Shown: piece after piece, positions 61,147 to 64,000 of the stretch | Position numbering within the stretch: position 1 is the first letter of the stretch | How the letters are laid out: every line of letters begins with the position of its first letter | From: Parvularcula sp964484475 | GTDB lineage: Bacteria > Pseudomonadota > Alphaproteobacteria > Caulobacterales > Parvularculaceae | Length of the DNA: 64,000 nt | NCBI GenBank assembly: GCA_964484475.1 | Contig: CAZAFU010000001.1 | Coordinates: 1-64,000 of the forward strand | Direction of reading: 5' to 3' | Notes under the pieces: generated by a model | What the model saw: the letters and a program-made list of their open reading frames with translations, nothing else | The model's database searches: none | Told to the model about the DNA's origin: nothing | Program-made: the position numbers and the translations under genes

Positions 61147-61989
61147 TCAGGCCATGGCGGGTACGGGCGCGAGGCCTAGGATCCTGCGGGCCTGCTCAGG
61201 CGTTGCAACGTCCCGGCCTGCTTCCGCGCACATCTCTGCGACCTTGTGCACCAGCGCGGCATTCGACGGCGCCAACCGGTCCTTATCGAGACGGATATTG
61301 TCTTCGAGGCCCGTCCGCATATGACCGCCTAGTTCCAGGCACCAACGGTTGACCGTAGCCTGATTGCGGCCGATCCCGGCCGCGACCCAGGTGGCGTCCG
61401 GCAACAGCTCCCGCAGCTTCTCGAGCTCGAACTCCAGAATGTCACGATGCGCAGGGAGCGCGTTCTTCACGCCCATCACGAACTGAACGTGGAGGGGTCC
61501 CTCGAGGATGCCCCGCTCCACGAGCTTCGCCGCGTTGTAAAGCATCGCCAGGTCGAAGACCTCGATCTCGGGCTTCACACCGTACCGGTTCATCTCTCCG
61601 GCGAGTTCCTCGATAAGGCTCGGTGAGTTCTCGTAGATGATTGTCGGGAAGTTGCACGACCCCGTGGCGAGCGAGGCCATGTCAGGCCGGTGCCGGATCA
61701 TCGAACCGCGCTCCGACCCCCGCCCGGAGCGGCCGCCCGTCGAGAACTGCGTGATCATGCCAGGGCAATGTTTCCTTATTCCGTCCTGCACGGCCGCGAA
61801 GCGCTCCGCGTCGATGACCGGGCTCTCGTCGTCGCGTCGCGTGTGAAGATGCACGAGCGTCGCGCCCGCCTCGTAGGCCTCGTGCGTCGACTCGATCTGC
61901 TCGGCGACGGTGATCGGGACGGCCGGGTTGTTTTCCTTACGCGGAACGGATCCCGTGATGGCCACCGTAATGATGCAGGGCTCTGTCAT
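61147..61989 (-). CDS. Beta-keto acid cleavage enzyme (BKACE, DUF849)
   Basis: 280 residues with the BKACE pattern: zinc ligands His47 and His49 in TLVHLHTRR, FSTGGRSGRG, EIEVFDLAML and GHMRTGLEDNIRLDKDR. These enzymes condense a beta-keto acid with acetyl-CoA and split it into a CoA ester and acetoacetate; substrate is set by nearby genes. It starts 33 bp after the Old Yellow Enzyme gene in a leftward operon. Confidence 0.92.
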   Translation of the reverse strand: MTEPCIITVAITGSVPRKENNPAVPITVAEQIESTHEAYEAGATLVHLHTRRDDESPVIDAERFAAVQDGIRKHCPGMITQFSTGGRSGRGSERGSMIRHRPDMASLATGSCNFPTIIYENSPSLIEELAGEMNRYGVKPEIEVFDLAMLYNAAKLVERGILEGPLHVQFVMGVKNALPAHRDILEFELEKLRELLPDATWVAAGIGRNQATVNRWCLELGGHMRTGLEDNIRLDKDRLAPSNAALVHKVAEMCAEAGRDVATPEQARRILGLAPVPAMA

Positions 61990-62022
61990 ATCGTATCCTT
62001 CCAGGCGTTTCGATTGGCTGGA

Positions 62023-63174
62023 TCAGCGGCCCGCCCTGCCCGTTGCGCCCGGCCAGTTGCGCAGCACCATTCCGTAGGATGACGGCAGGATCGAAGAGGG
62101 ATCGGGATGGCCAAGACGGATCGCCGCGCTGTAGGGAAAGGCGGGGTCGGCGATCATCTGTCGACCGCATGCTACCATGTCGGCCTGGCCATCCCGAATG
62201 ACGGCGTTGGCAGTCTCAGGCTCGAAGATGAGCCCGACCGCCATCGTCGGCATGTCGGCTTCGGCGCGGATCTCTGCGGCGAAGGGAACGAGATACCCCG
62301 CATAGGGGTCTTCGAAGCTCTTGCCGGACGCGCCGGTGATGCCCCCCGAGGAGACATGCATCAGATCGACGCCTGCGGCTTTGAGCTTTTTTGCAAGAAC
62401 GATGGTGTCAGCCAGGGTCAGGCCGTCCTCCAGGCCGTCGACTGCGGAGGCGCGGTAGAAGACCGGCATCTCGGTCGGCACGACGTCCCTGACCGCTTCG
62501 GCCACGGCCACCGGGAGGGCACCACGCCCATTGACGTCGCCGCCCCATTCGTCCGTACGCTGGTTCGACTTGGGAGAGACGAAGCTGTGCAGGAGATAAC
62601 CGTGGGCACCATGGATCTCGATGAAATCGAAGCCCGAACGAACGGCCCGGTCGGCCGCCTCCTGGAACGCCTCGATGATCCCCTCGATCATCGTCTGGTC
62701 CATCTCCCGCGGGGCGGGCCACCCTTCCCGCAGGGGGATCGGGCTCGGTGCGATGGTTTGCCACGCACTGTCCGGAGCAGCGGTGGCAAGGGGCTGGCCG
62801 CCTTCCGCAGGTGTCGTGCTGCTGCCCTTGCGGCCGGAATGGGAGAGCTGGATACCCACCGGGACATCGACTGCGTGGTAGAGGTCGACGATCCGCGAGA
62901 GAAGCTCGCGATGATCTTCCCTGTAGATGCCGAGGCAGCCATGGGTGATGCGCCCGTCCCGCGTCACGCCGGTCGACTCAACCAGAGCACCGCCGAGGCC
63001 TCCGAGTGAGAAGCGCGCGTGATGACTGATATGCCAGTCCGCGACGGCTCCGTCTTCCGACGCGTATTGGCACATCGGTGCCAGGACGATCCGGTTCCTG
63101 AAGGTGACGGACCGTAGGCTGAACGGTTCAAAAAGAGGCGGTATATCCTTCGCCGAAGGAGAAGGGTCGGCCAT
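62023..63174 (-). CDS. Old Yellow Enzyme family oxidoreductase (YqjM type)
   Basis: 383 residues, a TIM-barrel flavoprotein. It has YqjM-type features: RNRIVLAPMCQYASEDG, WHISHHARFSLGG, a phosphate-binding GIQLSHSGRKGSS, the catalytic IHGAHGYLLHSFVSPKSNQR and ACGRQMIADPAFP. It reduces activated alkenes (enoates, enones) with NAD(P)H and FMN. It follows the DapA-family gene by 26 bp and precedes the BKACE gene. Confidence 0.9.
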   Translation of the reverse strand: MADPSPSAKDIPPLFEPFSLRSVTFRNRIVLAPMCQYASEDGAVADWHISHHARFSLGGLGGALVESTGVTRDGRITHGCLGIYREDHRELLSRIVDLYHAVDVPVGIQLSHSGRKGSSTTPAEGGQPLATAAPDSAWQTIAPSPIPLREGWPAPREMDQTMIEGIIEAFQEAADRAVRSGFDFIEIHGAHGYLLHSFVSPKSNQRTDEWGGDVNGRGALPVAVAEAVRDVVPTEMPVFYRASAVDGLEDGLTLADTIVLAKKLKAAGVDLMHVSSGGITGASGKSFEDPYAGYLVPFAAEIRAEADMPTMAVGLIFEPETANAVIRDGQADMVACGRQMIADPAFPYSAAIRLGHPDPSSILPSSYGMVLRNWPGATGRAGR

Positions 63175-63200
63175 GAGGCCCTCTTCTTTCGTTTGTGTGG

Positions 63201-64000
63201 TCAGGCTGCCTTGGCGTCTATGGACGCCATCAGGTCGTTGAGCTCGGTTATCACCTTCATGATCCGGTCGCGCCGGCGAATGCCTTCGCTACCGAGTTCC
63301 CTGAATGTCGTCAGCGGCGGGCGGACATCCCCGACAGGGTAGCCGACCTGCGCGGCGAGGGCTTTGGAATAGCACTGGTGACCATAGGTCGGGTGACCTT
63401 CCGCGATGATCGCGTCGAACTTGTGCACCAGCCGCTCAATCGCCTTGGCGTCCTCGAGGTGCCCCTCGGTCAGAAGGTCCCAGATCCTCGACGTCGCATA
63501 GGGAAGATAGTTTCCGTAAGGATTGACATAGCCAACGGCCCCGAGAAGGAAGCTTTCCACCACGCGTTCGCCGGCGAACACGTTCATCAGGCCGTCGGTC
63601 TGCTCGACGATGTCGTAGACACGCGCGACGTCGAGGCTCGCTTCCTTGATATAGCGGATGTTCGGCATGTCGCGGGTCATCTTCGCGACCAGCGAGGCGG
63701 GAATGTCGACATTTGTGGTGACGGGGTTGTTGTAGACCATGATCGGAAGATCGGTCGCGTCGCAGATCGTCGCGTAGTACTTGTAGATCTCGTCCTGCGT
63801 CGGCGTGTAGTAATACGGCGGACACACCATCAGCCCCTGCGCGCCGAGCTTCTCCGCCTCCCGGCTGTAGGCGACGGCCTTGCGGGTATCGGCGCTGCCC
63901 GAGCCCACGAGGACAGGGACCCGGCCATCGACGTGATCGACGATGGTTTCGATGATGGCGGTGCGCTCGTCGTCCGCAATGGTCAGGAATTCACCCGTTG
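63201..64000 (-). CDS. DapA/NanA-family aldolase, 3' part (start beyond the right edge)
   Basis: The frame is open to the window edge, so the N-terminal part is missing. The visible part has the family order: GEFLTIADDE (position of the TGE motif), VPVLVGSGSADTRKAVAYS, LMVCPPYYYTPTQDEIYKYY with the catalytic Tyr, MVYNNPVTTNVDIP, the Schiff-base Lys in RYIKEAS and GAVGYVNPYGNYLP. Class I aldolases of this group cleave or form pyruvate-linked bonds (DapA, NanA, dehydratases). In this operon a catabolic aldolase is more likely than lysine synthesis. Which one cannot be said. Confidence 0.9.
   Translation of the reverse strand, partial: TGEFLTIADDERTAIIETIVDHVDGRVPVLVGSGSADTRKAVAYSREAEKLGAQGLMVCPPYYYTPTQDEIYKYYATICDATDLPIMVYNNPVTTNVDIPASLVAKMTRDMPNIRYIKEASLDVARVYDIVEQTDGLMNVFAGERVVESFLLGAVGYVNPYGNYLPYATSRIWDLLTEGHLEDAKAIERLVHKFDAIIAEGHPTYGHQCYSKALAAQVGYPVGDVRPPLTTFRELGSEGIRRRDRIMKVITELNDLMASIDAKAA

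Noticed and set aside
63138..63150. GGTATATC core of the shared operator
   Set aside because: It lies inside the first codons of the Old Yellow Enzyme gene and the flanks (AGGC/CTTC) do not match. The 8-base core alone is too weak.

Overview
The window is high-GC bacterial DNA, densely packed with genes. The gene set suggests an Alphaproteobacterium of the Parvularcula/Hyphomonas/Erythrobacter type: many TonB-dependent receptors, an ECF sigma/FecR pair, a VPLPA-CTERM protein, a curli locus, a VPS10/BNR-repeat exported protein, exported peptidases and a DUF885 enzyme. This taxonomic placement is inferred from gene content only. I see no rRNA, tRNA, CRISPR array, insertion sequence or phage gene.

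Region 1 (1-20.8 kb) is a catabolic island of 21 genes in ten transcription units, plus the start of a MaoC-type hydratase gene at the left edge. All ten units are served by six copies of one 16-bp operator-like element (consensus AAATGGTATATCATTT; 3768, 6545, 13479, 15056, 17514, 20780). The island has uptake (TonB receptor, MFS and SSS transporters), candidate ring-opening or modifying enzymes (PuuE-like hydrolase, SDR, methyltransferase, two VOC proteins, MDR reductase, alpha/beta hydrolase), small-ligand or uncharacterised proteins (HapK-like, CpcT/CpeT-like, DUF3598-like, DUF1838, DUF1330) and a lower pathway (LeuCD-like hydro-lyase, class III CoA-transferase, HMG-CoA-lyase-type lyase). 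The lower pathway is most simply read as turning an alkyl-substituted C5 or larger dicarboxylate into pyruvate or acetoacetate plus an acyl-CoA. The starting substrate is unknown.

Region 2 (20.8-32.5 kb) has a MexAB-OprM-type efflux operon with a DUF5996 gene at its end, a divergent MipA/OmpV-like gene and a large BNR-repeat exported protein. Region 3 (32.8-38.7 kb) is an ECF sigma - FecR - TonB receptor - trehalase unit. It looks like surface-signalled trehalose or related sugar use, and the receptor has an odd second signal sequence behind its STN domain. Region 4 (38.9-43.9 kb) holds a CadC-like membrane regulator with TPRs and an exported TPR protein, in divergent orientation.

Region 5 (44.1-48.9 kb) is a minimal curli locus: csgG, csgF and one giant curlin of about 790 residues with an internal 124-residue super-repeat, next to a VPLPA-CTERM protein. 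Region 6 (49.0-61.1 kb) is an exported hydrolase island: TonB receptor, esterase-like enzyme, M20 peptidase, two M24 peptidases, a NodB-type deacetylase or imidase and a DUF885 enzyme, with candidate operators in two intergenic regions. Region 7 (61.1-64.0 kb) is a leftward operon with a DapA-family aldolase (cut by the right edge), an Old Yellow Enzyme and a beta-keto acid cleavage enzyme.
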